DNA of 64,000 bases from Franzmannia pantelleriensis (lineage in GTDB: Bacteria; Pseudomonadota; Gammaproteobacteria; Pseudomonadales; Halomonadaceae), in contig NZ_FNGH01000002.1 of the NCBI RefSeq assembly GCF_900102875.1, forward strand, positions 1-64,000. The letters run 5' to 3'. Every line of letters starts with the position of its first letter. Position 1 is the first letter of the stretch. The notes below the pieces were generated by a model, which saw only the letters and a list, made by a program, of their open reading frames with translations, had not been told where the DNA came from and did not search any database. Positions 34,543 through 43,765 of the stretch are shown here, in pieces. The translations under genes were made by a program, and so were the position numbers.

Positions 34543-35348
34543 CAGTAGCCTCCTGGGGTATCCGACCCTGGTGCCTCGACAGTTTTTTCGACACCCAGGG
34601 TCTCGAGCAGGTTGCCGAGCAGGCTCGAGGCGCCGAAGCGGAAGTGCGCCGGGCTCACCCAGTCGGCGCCCATGATGCGCTCGGCCAGCGCCAGGTAGGC
34701 GGCGGCGTCTTGCGTGCTGCGCACCCCGCCGGCGGCCTTGAAGCCGACATTGGCGCCGCTGCGCTCGATCGCCTCGAGCAGCAGCTCGGCGGACTCGAGG
34801 GTGGCATTGACCGGCACCTTGCCGGTGGAGGTCTTGAGGAAGTCGGCACCGCCGGCGATGGCCAGCTCGCAGGCCTGGCGGATCAACGACGGCGAGGCCA
34901 GCTCGCCGGTCTCGAGGATCACCTTGAGGGTCGCCTCGCCGCAGGCGGCCTTGCAGGCAGCGACCAGGTCGCGACCGACCGTCTGCTGGCCTGCCATCAG
35001 CGCGCGATAGGGGAACACCACGTCGACCTCGTCGGCCCCGGTGGCGACCGCCTCGCGGGTCTCGCGCACGGCGCGGGCGATGTCGTCGCTGCCATCGGGG
35101 AAGTTGGTGACGGTGGCGATCCTGACCCGCTGGCGCAGGCCGCGCTCGCTGAGGCCGCGATGGGCGGCGGCGATGAAGGCCGGGTAGACGCACAGCGCAG
35201 CAGGGGGGCCCACCGGGGTGTCGGCCTGGGCGCATAGCGCGGCAATGCTCGCCTCGCTGTCGTCATCATTGAGGCTGGTCAGGTCCATGAGGGCCAGTGC
35301 CCGGCGGGCGTCGGCCTGAAGGGGGGTATCGGTCATGGCAGTGTCCAT
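34542..35348 (-). CDS. deoC: Deoxyribose-phosphate aldolase
   Basis: 268 residues. It cleaves deoxyribose-5-phosphate to glyceraldehyde-3-phosphate and acetaldehyde, linking nucleosides to central metabolism. The Schiff-base Lys lies in [28 protein letters not shown] and EVDVVFPY are also conserved. ATG 35348 and ATG 35336 are both possible starts and neither has a strong SD. The gene follows nupC across a 63-base gap that contains a stable hairpin. Confidence 0.95.
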   Translation of the reverse strand: MDTAMTDTPLQADARRALALMDLTSLNDDDSEASIAALCAQADTPVGPPAALCVYPAFIAAAHRGLSERGLRQRVRIATVTNFPDGSDDIARAVRETREAVATGADEVDVVFPYRALMAGQQTVGRDLVAACKAACGEATLKVILETGELASPSLIRQACELAIAGGADFLKTSTGKVPVNATLESAELLLEAIERSGANVGFKAAGGVRSTQDAAAYLALAERIMGADWVSPAHFRFGASSLLGNLLETLGVEKTVEAPGSDTPGGY

Positions 35349-35372
35349 AGCGTCATGAGGTGGCGTGCTGCG

Positions 35373-35398
35373 GCGCTGCGGCGACGTGGCCGCAGCGC
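35373..35398 (-). terminator. Hairpin between nupC and deoC (possible attenuator)
   Basis: Perfect 10-bp stem GCGCTGCGGC / GCCGCAGCGC with a six-base loop in the only sizeable gap of the operon. Without a T-tract it may protect or process the transcript, giving different levels of transporter and enzyme mRNA. Confidence 0.45.
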
Positions 35399-35411
35399 TC
35401 GATGGGTGGTC

Positions 35412-36686
35412 CTAGCCTAGCGCACCCAGCGCCAGGAAGAACCCGGCGATGGACGCCGACATCAGGTTGGAGAGGGTGCCGGCGAGCACCGCCTTGAGGC
35501 CGAAGCGGGCGATGTCGTGGCGGCGGCTCGGCGCGATGCTGCCGAGGCCACCGAGCAGGATAGCGATCGACGACAGGTTGGCGAAGCCGCACAGCGCGAA
35601 CGACAGAATCGCCATGGTATGGGCGCTCATCACCTGGCCGGTGGCGGCCACCACCTGCTCGCCGTCGAGATAGGGCGCCAGGTTGATATAGGCGACGAAT
35701 TCATTGACCACCAGCTTCTGGCCGATGAAGGAGCCGGCCAGGGTCGCCTCCTCCCAGGGTACGCCGAGCAGGAAGGCCAGCGGCGCGAACAGCCAGCCGA
35801 GGATCAGTTCGAGGCTCAATTCGGCCATGCCGAACCAGCCGCCGACGCCTCCCAGCATGCCGTTGATCAGCGCGATCAGGCCGATGAAGGCGAGTAGCAT
35901 GGCGCCGACATTGGCGGCCAGCTTGAGACCCGAGGTGGCGCCGGCAGCGGCGGCATCGATCACGTTGCTGGGACGATCCTCATCTTGCTGCTGCTCCTCC
36001 TCGACCTTGGAGACGCTATCTTCGGGCTCCTGGGTCTCGGGCATGATCAGCTTGGCGAACAGCAGCCCGCCGGGGGCGGCCATGAACGAGGCTGCCACCA
36101 GGTACTCCATGGGAATCCCCAGCGCCGCGTAGCCGGCCAGCACCGAGCCGGCCACCGAGGCCAGGCCGCCGCACATCACCGCGAACAACTGCGAAGGGGT
36201 CATGCGGGCGATGAAGGGGCGCACCACCAGCGGCGCCTCGGTCTGGCCGACGAAGATATTGGCGGTCGCCGACAGCGACTCTGTGCGCGAGGTGCCCAGC
36301 GCCTTCTGCAGCGCGCCCCCCAGGATGCGGATTACCCACTGCATGATGCCGATGTAGTAGAGCACGGCGATCAGCGACGAGAAGAAGATGATCACCGGCA
36401 GCACCTTGATGGCGAACACGAAGCCGACGGTGTCGGTATCCGCCAGGCCGCCGAAAAGGAAGTCGATGCCGTCGTTGGCGTAGGTCACCACCTGGCTGAC
36501 GGCGTCGGAAATCGTGTAGAGAACGGCCTGGCCGAATGGCACATAGAGCACGAAGGCACCGATGCCGGCCTGGATGGCGAAGGCGCCACCCACGGTACGC
36601 AAGCGGATGGCGCGGCGGTCGGAAGAGAACGCAAGGGCGATCAGGATGAGAGTGATCATCCCAACCAAGCTCATAAGGAGTGTCAT
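35412..36686 (-). CDS. nupC: Concentrative nucleoside transporter, NupC/CNT family
   Basis: 424 residues, ten or so membrane helices. CNT signatures: [42 protein letters not shown], and [15 protein letters not shown] followed by GSIAPSRR. It brings nucleosides across the inner membrane with a cation gradient. A charged cytoplasmic loop (about 220-245, [17 protein letters not shown]) interrupts the core. The gene lies between the tsx-like porin and deoC, in line with a pathway running from outer membrane to catabolism. Confidence 0.94.
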   Translation of the reverse strand: MTLLMSLVGMITLILIALAFSSDRRAIRLRTVGGAFAIQAGIGAFVLYVPFGQAVLYTISDAVSQVVTYANDGIDFLFGGLADTDTVGFVFAIKVLPVIIFFSSLIAVLYYIGIMQWVIRILGGALQKALGTSRTESLSATANIFVGQTEAPLVVRPFIARMTPSQLFAVMCGGLASVAGSVLAGYAALGIPMEYLVAASFMAAPGGLLFAKLIMPETQEPEDSVSKVEEEQQQDEDRPSNVIDAAAAGATSGLKLAANVGAMLLAFIGLIALINGMLGGVGGWFGMAELSLELILGWLFAPLAFLLGVPWEEATLAGSFIGQKLVVNEFVAYINLAPYLDGEQVVAATGQVMSAHTMAILSFALCGFANLSSIAILLGGLGSIAPSRRHDIARFGLKAVLAGTLSNLMSASIAGFFLALGALG

Positions 36687-36722
36687 AGGAGATCCTTCGA
36701 GTCGGGCTGGTGGGGGCGCAAC

Positions 36723-37532
36723 TTACAGGAAGTTGAGCTTGATGGAGTAGATCATGGCGTTCTGGTAGTCATTGGGCGTTCCCAGCTTGTTGTTGGCGTA
36801 GCGATACTGCACGCCGGTGGTGATCAACTCGCTGGGGTGCCACCACAAGCTCAGCGCACCGTTGGTGCCGACCACCCCGGCGCGGTCGCCGACGAAGTTC
36901 TGCTCGAGGTAGTCGTTGTCGCGGTCGAAGGTCTGCTCGTGCCAGTTGGTAACGCTGAAGTTCTGTTCGAAGGCGGTGAAATCATAGCCCGCGACCCAGC
37001 CGGCCATATAGCCGTTCATGCCAGTGTAGCCATCGCTCTGCACCCTTGCTGCGCCGAGGAAGGGCTTGATCCACAGGCCATTGTCGAAGGTGTGGCGGTA
37101 GCCGGCGCCGAGGATCTGGTCCTGCTCGCGGCTGTTAAAGCCGTAGTCGCGGAAGTCGTAGATGTGGGCATAGACCGAGAAGGGTGAGTCGCTCAGATAG
37201 ATATGCGAGGTCACCTTGGCCGCGGTGCGGCGGTTGTCGCGTCCGTCGCTACCCTCGTCGAAGCTGTCATGGGAGGGGTTTTCGAGATCGACGAAGCCGT
37301 AGAACTCGCCCCACTCGAAGCCCACGCCGCCTTCGAGCTCGATGAAGTAAAAGTCGCTCTTGGCGGCATTGTCGGCGGTGCGTCGCTCGGTACCGGAGGA
37401 CCAGTCGAGGTAGTTTAGCGAGACGTTGCCGAATGACCACAGCGGTTGGGCGGCGTTGGCCTGGAGAGCGGAAAAGGCGAATAGAGCGCCGGCACCCAGG
37501 GCGGCGAGGGAGGTAGTGCGTGGAGAAGACAT
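36723..37532 (-). CDS. Tsx-like nucleoside-specific outer-membrane channel
   Basis: 269 residues with a signal peptide (AALGAGALFAFSALQANAA). The mature part opens QPLWSFGNVSLNYLDW, with alternating strands rich in Tyr, Trp and Phe and ends in a typical outer-membrane Phe-Leu (IYSIKLNFL). This matches the Channel_Tsx family, which passes nucleosides through the outer membrane. It is the promoter-proximal gene of the nucleoside cluster and is divergent from deoR, with DeoR-type half-sites upstream. Confidence 0.88.
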   Translation of the reverse strand: MSSPRTTSLAALGAGALFAFSALQANAAQPLWSFGNVSLNYLDWSSGTERRTADNAAKSDFYFIELEGGVGFEWGEFYGFVDLENPSHDSFDEGSDGRDNRRTAAKVTSHIYLSDSPFSVYAHIYDFRDYGFNSREQDQILGAGYRHTFDNGLWIKPFLGAARVQSDGYTGMNGYMAGWVAGYDFTAFEQNFSVTNWHEQTFDRDNDYLEQNFVGDRAGVVGTNGALSLWWHPSELITTGVQYRYANNKLGTPNDYQNAMIYSIKLNFL

Positions 37533-37598
37533 GCGGGCCTCGAGGCAGTTGTCATTGTTGGTTATCCGGCGCAGGGCCGGGAGTCGGAATGCTGCATA

Positions 37599-37635
37599 TG
37601 TGAAACCTATAACATCTAGTGTTATTTTTCTAACA
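37599..37635. promoter_or_regulatory. Overlapping DeoR-type operators with a CRP-like site
   Basis: Two palindromes share a central half-site. ATAACA-TCTAG-TGTTAT is at 37609-37625. TGTTA-TTTTTC-TAACA is at 37620-37635, the same arms and six-base spacing as the E. coli deo operator. TGTGA-N6-TAACA at 37599-37614 differs by one base from a CRP site. All lie between the divergent tsx-like and deoR genes. The rest of 37533-37786 shows no gene. Confidence 0.7.
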
Positions 37636-37786
37636 TTTTTTTGCTCGACGACACGTCTCAACGCGATTTCGACGCTGTAGGGGGCGCTGGGCCGGGCCGC
37701 GGTGGAAATTCGTCGGCGCCTGGCTCAGCATGGAGTCACCGCAAGTGCGGATCGCGATGTCATATCAAACGGGAGGTGGGGGTTAG

Positions 37787-38560
37787 ATGAACGGCCGAAG
37801 CGCCATGCGCCTGGCCCGGCTACAGGACGTCCTGGCCGGGGGCGGTACCATCCATCTCAGTGAGGCGGCCAAGCTGTGCGGCGTCTCGGAAATGACCATT
37901 CGCCGCGACGTGGCCGCCAGCGACGGTGCCATGACCTTCCTCGGCGGTCACCTGATGATGGCCGACAACCCGCAGTTCGCGCCGGTCTACGATCTCGACG
38001 AGCAGCAAGGCAGTCATTACTTGGCCAAGCAGCGGCTGTGCCAGGGGGCGGCGTCGTTCATTGCCGAGGGCGATACGCTGTTCATCGACTGTGGCACCAC
38101 CCTGATGCCGCTACTGGGTATGCTCGATGAGTTCGAGGAGCTGACCGTGGTGACCTATGCGCTCAATGTGGCCAATGCGGTGGGTAGCCTGTCCAATGTG
38201 CGGTTGGTGCTGCTGGGCGGGCTCTATCACCACAGTTCGCAGTCGTTCGGCAGCGGCGAGATGTACGATGCGGTGCGGCGACTGGGGATCAACAAGGCGT
38301 TCATCTCGGCGGCTGGGGTCGATCTGGCGCGCGGCGTGAGCTGTTTTCACTTCCATGAGGTGGCGCCCAAGCAGGCGGCCCTGGAGACCGCCCTCTACCG
38401 GATTCTGGTGGTCGATGCCAGCAAGCTGGGCATCGTGCGTCCCGCCCTGTTTGCTGAACTCGACGCTTTCGATGTGGTGGTGACCGATGCCAAGGCGGCC
38501 CCGCGGCTCAATGCCCGGGTCGGCAGTGAGCATCAGCCGCCGCGGGTGATGGTGGCCTGA
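37787..38560 (+). CDS. deoR: Deoxyribonucleoside regulator DeoR
   Basis: 257 residues. An N-terminal helix-turn-helix (IHLSEAAKLCGVSEMTIRRD) is followed by the DeoR-type sugar-phosphate sensor domain, with FIDCGTTLMPLL, VTYALNVANAV and KAFISAAGVDLARGVSCFH. DeoR represses the deo genes and is released by deoxyribose-5-phosphate. Position, divergent orientation and the matching operators support this rather than a generic DeoR-family regulator. GGGAGG lies about ten bases before the start; an ATG at 37805 is an internal alternative. Confidence 0.9.
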   Translation: MNGRSAMRLARLQDVLAGGGTIHLSEAAKLCGVSEMTIRRDVAASDGAMTFLGGHLMMADNPQFAPVYDLDEQQGSHYLAKQRLCQGAASFIAEGDTLFIDCGTTLMPLLGMLDEFEELTVVTYALNVANAVGSLSNVRLVLLGGLYHHSSQSFGSGEMYDAVRRLGINKAFISAAGVDLARGVSCFHFHEVAPKQAALETALYRILVVDASKLGIVRPALFAELDAFDVVVTDAKAAPRLNARVGSEHQPPRVMVA

Positions 38561-38570
38561 CTGCCAGGAC

Positions 38571-39173
38571 TCACGGCTCGCAGAAGTAGACCTGAGCTGG
38601 CGGTATGTTGAGCGGCTCGAAGCCGCGCCGCACGTTCTGGTAGTTGCGCTGCAGATCGGGCAGGACCTTGGGCGAGAATTGATAGATCAGCAGTTCGCCC
38701 TGGGGAGAGAGTGCGTCACGGGTGGCGCTGAGCACGCCGTTACGAAGTCCCTCGGGCATGGTACTGAACGGGATGCCCGCCACTACATAGTCGGCGGCGC
38801 TTAAGCCACGATCGGCGAGGATTGCCGCCACGTCTTCGGCCGAGCCCGCTACCAGCTGTAGCCGCGGATCGGGCAGGGCCGTGCGCAGATAGTCGACGAA
38901 GTCGTCGTTGGTTTCGATGGCCACCAGAATTGCCTCGGGGTGCATGCGGCGCAGGATCTCGCGGCTAATGGTGCCGACACCGGGCCCGTACTCGACGATT
39001 ACCCGCGCGCGCTCCCAGTCCACGGGTTCGAGCAGGCGACGTATCAGGAACGGTGAGCTGGGGATGATCGATCCCAGCATCCTGGGATGCTTGAAGAAGT
39101 TACGTGCGAATAGTGAAAGCTGCTGGCGCTGAGAACTCGGCGTGGCGGCGGTCTTGCGTTCCTCTACGTTCAT
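38571..39173 (-). CDS. SAM-dependent methyltransferase
   Basis: 200 residues with class I motifs: VIVEYGPGVGTISREIL (motif I), ILVAIETNDDFVDYL (motif II acidic residue) and YVVAGIPFSTMP (motif IV). Similar proteins are annotated as rRNA adenine or phospholipid N-methyltransferases; the N-terminal FARNFFKHPRMLGSIIPSS is common in the phospholipid methyltransferase-like group. The substrate is unproven. It is convergent with deoR, ten bases apart. Confidence 0.8.
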   Translation of the reverse strand: MNVEERKTAATPSSQRQQLSLFARNFFKHPRMLGSIIPSSPFLIRRLLEPVDWERARVIVEYGPGVGTISREILRRMHPEAILVAIETNDDFVDYLRTALPDPRLQLVAGSAEDVAAILADRGLSAADYVVAGIPFSTMPEGLRNGVLSATRDALSPQGELLIYQFSPKVLPDLQRNYQNVRRGFEPLNIPPAQVYFCEP

Positions 39174-39377
39174 GCATCCATCCCGTGGCTAGTAAGCGGT
39201 TCTCCCACTCTAGGCCACTGCGCTGCGCTGTGAAAGGCGAACCCGACCGCTGACTGCGACGTTTGGTCGCTTTCGCGTATCAACATTACCTTATTCAATA
39301 GCTGCGATGTGGCTACTTTGGCCGCATCTTGGGCGCCGCCCCTTGGGGCGGTAAGGGGTAAAATCACACGCATTTAT

Positions 39378-39404
39378 TTAGCATGCTTAAAATATGCATG
39401 CTAA
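39378..39404. promoter_or_regulatory. Palindrome in the cyo promoter region
   Basis: TTAGCATGC, nine-base AT-rich spacer (TTAAAATAT), GCATGCTAA: a perfect 9-bp inverted repeat 30 bases before cyoA, with a TAAAAT that could be a -10 inside the spacer. It does not fit FNR, ArcA or Fur consensus as I know them. The remaining bases 39174-39377 hold no gene. Confidence 0.5.
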
Positions 39405-39434
39405 TTTTGCGTGCCTCACCTATGAGAGAGACCC

Positions 39435-40430
39435 ATGAGTAAAGTACGCCGTTTTCTCGGCACCCTCGCGCTATGGTCGCTATCGCTGCTGCTGGCCGGC
39501 TGCAGTTCGGCGCTACTGGATCCCAAGGGGGAGATCGGGGTAGAGCAGCGCAGCCTGATTCTCACTTCCTTTGGCCTGATGCTGATCGTCGTAGTACCTG
39601 TCATCGTCATGACCTTGCTGTTCGCCTGGCGCTATCGACACCGCGGGCGACCTGCTTCCTACCAGCCGGACTGGGCACATAACAACTGGATCGAGGCCGT
39701 GGTATGGGTAGTTCCCTGCCTGATCATCGCCGTCCTGGCCGCCCTTACCTGGCATACCTCGCACACCCTCGACCCCCACAAGCCGCTCGCCTCTGCAGAG
39801 GAAACCCTCGAGATCCAGGCCGTCTCCATGGACTGGAAGTGGCTGTTCATCTATCCCCAGCAGGGCATCGCCACGGTCAACGAGGTCGCCTTCCCGGTGG
39901 ATGTCCCGGTGCGCTTTCGGGTCAGTTCCGACTCGGTGATGAACGCCTTCTTCATCCCCCAACTAGGGAGCCAGATCTACGCCATGGCCGGCATGGACAA
40001 CGATGTCCACCTGATCGCCAATCACCCTGGGCGCTATGCCGGCCGTTCCACCAACTACAGCGGTGCGGGCTTCTCCGGCATGACCTTCGAGGCGCTGGCG
40101 ACCTCCGAGCAGGGGTTCGATGACTGGGTCGCGAAGGTGCGCAACGCCGAGCAGGAGCTCGACTACCCGCAGGGGTACGCCGAACTGGCAGCGCCCAGCC
40201 AGTACCACCCTGTCGAGTACTTCTCGAGTGTGACGCCGCAGCTCTATGAGCAGTTGCTGCACAGCTTCCACGGCGGCGCCGAGCACGCGGACTCCCACGG
40301 CGATTCCCATGACGTGGAGAGCGCCACCGCCACGCGTACCGATGCCGCCAATCATCGCGTCGCACATCACCATGCCGATCAACATCACGCCCTGCGCCGC
40401 CAACCCGCGCGCACAGAGGCAGGGGGATAA
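39435..40430 (+). CDS. cyoA: Cytochrome bo3 ubiquinol oxidase subunit II
   Basis: 331 residues. A lipoprotein signal with lipobox LLLAGC near residue 25, two membrane helices, and a periplasmic cupredoxin-like domain (SMDWKWLFIYPQQGIATVNE). The Cu-A ligands of cytochrome c oxidases are absent, as expected for a quinol oxidase. The C-terminal 60 residues are His-rich (HADSHGDSHD, HRVAHHHADQHHALRR), an unusual tail that may bind metal. GAGAGAG precedes the ATG. First gene of cyoABCD. Confidence 0.95.
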   Translation: MSKVRRFLGTLALWSLSLLLAGCSSALLDPKGEIGVEQRSLILTSFGLMLIVVVPVIVMTLLFAWRYRHRGRPASYQPDWAHNNWIEAVVWVVPCLIIAVLAALTWHTSHTLDPHKPLASAEETLEIQAVSMDWKWLFIYPQQGIATVNEVAFPVDVPVRFRVSSDSVMNAFFIPQLGSQIYAMAGMDNDVHLIANHPGRYAGRSTNYSGAGFSGMTFEALATSEQGFDDWVAKVRNAEQELDYPQGYAELAAPSQYHPVEYFSSVTPQLYEQLLHSFHGGAEHADSHGDSHDVESATATRTDAANHRVAHHHADQHHALRRQPARTEAGG

Positions 40431-40433
40431 GCT

Positions 40434-42467
40434 ATGTTGGGAAAACTGAGTCTAGAGGCGATTCCTTACCACGAGCCCATCATCATGGTCGTGGCCGTCA
40501 TCATGGCGATCGGCGCCTTTGCCCTGATCGCTGCTCTTACCTACTACCGCAAATGGGGCTGGTTGTGGTCCGAATGGTTTACCAGCGTCGACCACAAGAA
40601 GCTCGGCATCATGTACTTCCTGGTTGCCTTGGTGATGCTGCTGCGCGGCTTCTCCGACGCCATCATGATGCGCCTGCAACTGGCCATGGCGGCCGGTGGC
40701 TCGATGGGCTACCTCCCGCCGGAGCACTACGATCAGATTTTCACCGCCCATGGCGTGATCATGATCTTCTTCGTCGCCATGCCCATGGTCATCGGCTTGA
40801 TGAACCTGGTGGTGCCGCTGCAGATTGGCGCTCGCGACGTCGCCTATCCGTTCCTCAATAACCTCAGCTTCTGGCTGTTCGCCGCCGGCGCGATCCTGGT
40901 CAATGTGTCGTTGGTCGTCGGCGAGTTCGCCACCACCGGTTGGCTGGCCTATGCCCCGCTATCGGGGATCGAGTATAGCCCCGGGGTCGGGGTCGACTAC
41001 TGGATCTGGGCGCTGCAGATATCGGGGATCGGCACCACGCTGACAGGGATCAACTTCTTCGTCACCATCCTCAAGATGCGTACCCCGGGGATGACACTGT
41101 TGCGCATGCCGATCTTCACCTGGACATCGCTATGCGCCAACGTGCTGATCATCGCCTCCTTCCCGATCCTCACCGCCACCATTGCGCTGCTGACCCTGGA
41201 CCGCTACCTGGGTATGCACTTCTTCACCAATGACGTCGGCGGCAACATGATGATGTACGTCAACCTCATCTGGGCCTGGGGGCATCCGGAGGTCTACATC
41301 CTCATCCTGCCGGCCTTTGGGGTCTTCTCGGAGGTGATCGCGACCTTTGCGCGCAAGCGTCTGTTTGGTTACACCACCATGGTATGGGCGACGGTGGCGA
41401 TCACGCTGCTGTCCTTCATCGTCTGGCTGCACCACTTCTTCACCATGGGCGCCGGCGCCAACGTCAATGCCTTCTTCGGCATCATGACGATGATCATCGC
41501 CATCCCCACCGGGGTGAAGGTGTTCAACTGGCTGTTCACCATGTTCCGCGGGCGTCTCGAGTTCACCTCGCCGGTACTCTGGACGCTGGGTTTCATCATC
41601 ACCTTCACCTTGGGCGGCATGACCGGGGTGATGTTGGCGGTACCCGGCGCCAACTTCGTGCTGCACAACAGCCTGTTCGTCATCGCCCACTTCCATAACG
41701 TGATCGTCGGTGGCGTGGTGTTCGGCATGATGGCCGGCATGACCTATTGGTTCCCCAAGGCATTCGGCTTCACCCTCGACGAGACCTGGGGCAAGCGCGC
41801 CTTCTGGTGCTGGTTGATCGGCTTCTATCTGGCGTTCATGCCGCTCTACGTGCTGAGCTTCTTCGGCGCCGTTCGGCGCATGCAGTCCTATGCCAATCCC
41901 GAGTGGCAGCCGTGGATGCTCCTGGCCCTGGTCGGCGCGGTGGTGATCATGCTGGGCATCGCCTGCACCGTGATCCAGCTGTGGGTGAGCATCCGTGATC
42001 GGCGCTTGAATGCCGACCTCACCGGCGACCCCTGGAATGGCCGCACCTTGGAGTGGTCGATCGCCTCGCCGCCACCGCACTACAACTTCGCCCACGCCCC
42101 CGAGGTCGGCGGCATCGACAGTTTCTGGACTCAAAAGCAGCGTGGCATCGAGGCCCTCGAGGAGAGGCCCTACCAGGACCTCCATATGCCCCGCAACACC
42201 GTGGCCGGGCCGGTCATCAGCCTGTTTGCGGTGGTGCTGGGCTTTGCTCTGGTATGGCACATCTGGTGGCTGGCAATCGCCGCCGCCGTCGGTTGCCTGA
42301 TCAGCTTCCTGGCCCGGGTGTTCAACGACGATATCGACTACTGGGTGCCCGCCGCGGAGGTGGCGCGCTGCGAGCGTGCCCATCAGCGCCAGCGTGAGGC
42401 AGGTGACCAATGGCAGACGAACGGATCGGCCCGGGGCGGTTTCGTCTCGGCCGACCTGCGGGGGTGA
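40434..42467 (+). CDS. cyoB: Cytochrome bo3 ubiquinol oxidase subunit I
   Basis: 677 residues, about 15 membrane helices. It carries haem b, the haem o3-CuB centre and proton channels. Conserved: [28 protein letters not shown], the CuB region [17 protein letters not shown], the His pair [10 protein letters not shown] and the haem ligands [17 protein letters not shown]. It starts three bases after cyoA ends. Length fits the CyoB subfamily. Confidence 0.97.
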   Translation: MLGKLSLEAIPYHEPIIMVVAVIMAIGAFALIAALTYYRKWGWLWSEWFTSVDHKKLGIMYFLVALVMLLRGFSDAIMMRLQLAMAAGGSMGYLPPEHYDQIFTAHGVIMIFFVAMPMVIGLMNLVVPLQIGARDVAYPFLNNLSFWLFAAGAILVNVSLVVGEFATTGWLAYAPLSGIEYSPGVGVDYWIWALQISGIGTTLTGINFFVTILKMRTPGMTLLRMPIFTWTSLCANVLIIASFPILTATIALLTLDRYLGMHFFTNDVGGNMMMYVNLIWAWGHPEVYILILPAFGVFSEVIATFARKRLFGYTTMVWATVAITLLSFIVWLHHFFTMGAGANVNAFFGIMTMIIAIPTGVKVFNWLFTMFRGRLEFTSPVLWTLGFIITFTLGGMTGVMLAVPGANFVLHNSLFVIAHFHNVIVGGVVFGMMAGMTYWFPKAFGFTLDETWGKRAFWCWLIGFYLAFMPLYVLSFFGAVRRMQSYANPEWQPWMLLALVGAVVIMLGIACTVIQLWVSIRDRRLNADLTGDPWNGRTLEWSIASPPPHYNFAHAPEVGGIDSFWTQKQRGIEALEERPYQDLHMPRNTVAGPVISLFAVVLGFALVWHIWWLAIAAAVGCLISFLARVFNDDIDYWVPAAEVARCERAHQRQREAGDQWQTNGSARGGFVSADLRG

Positions 42468-42470
42468 TCC

Positions 42471-43091
42471 ATGACGACCGATACCATCAAGCATAGCGAC
42501 GCTCACGCCCATGCGGTGACCCACGGGCACCACGACACCGGCAGCATCAAGGTGTTCGGCTTCTGGGTCTACCTGATGAGCGACCTGGTCATCTTCGGCA
42601 CATTGTTCGCTACCTATGCCGTGCTAATGCGGGGCACGGCAGGTGGCCCCAGCGGTGCGGAGATATTCGACCTGCGACTGATCCTGGCGGGAACCCTGCT
42701 GCTGCTGGTGAGTAGCTTCACCTACGGCATGGCGGTGCTGTCGATGACCGCTGAGCGAGTGACGCGGCTCAAGGCCTGGTTGGTGGTGACCTTCCTGCTC
42801 GGGGCGGGGTTCATCGCCATCGAGTTCTATGAATTCCGACACCTGATCCATGCCGGCTTCGGCCCTGATCGCAGCGCCTTTCTATCGGCCTTTTTCACGC
42901 TGGTCGGCACCCATGGCTTGCATGTGCTGTTCGGCCTGCTGTGGCTGGTGGTGGTGCTGGTTCAGCTCCACACCAAGGGGCTGAATGACATGACGCGGCC
43001 ACGCATCCTGTGCCTCAGCCTGTTCTGGCACTTCCTGGATGTGGTGTGGATCTGCGTATTTTCGTTCGTCTATTTAATGGGGGTAGTGTGA
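42471..43091 (+). CDS. cyoC: Cytochrome bo3 ubiquinol oxidase subunit III
   Basis: 206 residues, five membrane helices ([93 protein letters not shown]). The last is the family signature. It stabilises the oxidase complex. The N-terminus is His-rich ([15 protein letters not shown]). It is three bases from cyoB and one base from cyoD. Confidence 0.96.
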   Translation: MTTDTIKHSDAHAHAVTHGHHDTGSIKVFGFWVYLMSDLVIFGTLFATYAVLMRGTAGGPSGAEIFDLRLILAGTLLLLVSSFTYGMAVLSMTAERVTRLKAWLVVTFLLGAGFIAIEFYEFRHLIHAGFGPDRSAFLSAFFTLVGTHGLHVLFGLLWLVVVLVQLHTKGLNDMTRPRILCLSLFWHFLDVVWICVFSFVYLMGVV

Positions 43092-43092
43092 C

Positions 43093-43410
43093 ATGAAGGA
43101 TTCACCGGTTGCGCATGGTAGCGTCAGGTCCTATGTGATGGGCCTGGCCCTCTCGCTGCTGCTGACGGCGATTCCCTTCGCCGTGGTGATGGGCGACCTG
43201 GTCGCCGCGTCCACCAAGGTGCTGGTGATCGTGGCGGCCGCGGTGTCGCAGGTGCTGGTGCAGCTGATCCTGTTCATGCACATGGACACCAAGCAGGAGG
43301 AGGGCTGGAACCTCATGTCCTTGGTCTTCACGGTGACCATACTTGGTCTGGTTGTGGGAGGTTCGCTGTGGATCATGCACCATCTACATCTCAACATGAT
43401 GATCGGCTGA
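43093..43410 (+). CDS. cyoD: Cytochrome bo3 ubiquinol oxidase subunit IV
   Basis: 105 residues, three helices, with VLVQLILFMHMDTKQEEGWN typical of CyoD, an assembly and stability subunit. It is the last intact gene of the operon. A cyoE haem O synthase gene, usually next in line, is not present here. Confidence 0.94.
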   Translation: MKDSPVAHGSVRSYVMGLALSLLLTAIPFAVVMGDLVAASTKVLVIVAAAVSQVLVQLILFMHMDTKQEEGWNLMSLVFTVTILGLVVGGSLWIMHHLHLNMMIG

Positions 43411-43525
43411 TGTCGGCACCCAGCGCTGGCGGGACCAGCTCGAGCTGATCAAACCGGGCATTGTCGGGGGCGCTGCGATGAGTCTCGTCATGGTGCTGGA
43501 AGCGATGGTGCCGATGCTGGTATGA
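43403..43525 (+). other. Short open frame after cyoD, possible gene remnant
   Basis: This frame has no start codon until an internal ATG. It reads QRWRDQLELIKPGIVGG followed by a hydrophobic stretch. The KPGI segment is reminiscent of the beginning of haem O synthase (CyoE), the gene usually found here, but the match is too short to be safe. Bases 43593-43765 show nothing else. Confidence 0.25.
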
Positions 43526-43553
43526 CGCCCAGCGTTACCCGATACGCCCCATG

Positions 43554-43592
43554 AAACCGCCTTTGGCAGCCCCTGCCTGAGGCGGTTTTTTA
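43554..43592 (+). terminator. Intrinsic terminator of the cyo operon
   Basis: AAACCGCC at 43554-43561 pairs with GGCGGTTT at 43581-43588, with a further small GGCAG/CTGCC stem in the loop, followed by a run of T residues. It is the clearest Rho-independent terminator in the window. Confidence 0.85.
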
Positions 43593-43765
43593 TTATCATC
43601 CTGTTCGCCGAGCGAATAGTGAGCGTGGTGGCTGCGGTGAGCTGAGGCAGTCTCAGGGACGGTTGGCGGCAGCTTGTCCTGGATCAAGGTTGCTGATCTC
43701 GCCTGACTGCTACTCTCAAGAGATAAGGCGACGATGGTTCGCCGCCGCATAGCGAGGACGTTATC

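Noticed and set aside
41130-42533. 467-codon minus-strand open frame opposite cyoB
   Set aside because: It is a GC-driven shadow of cyoB, rich in Gly, His and Glu with no domain pattern.
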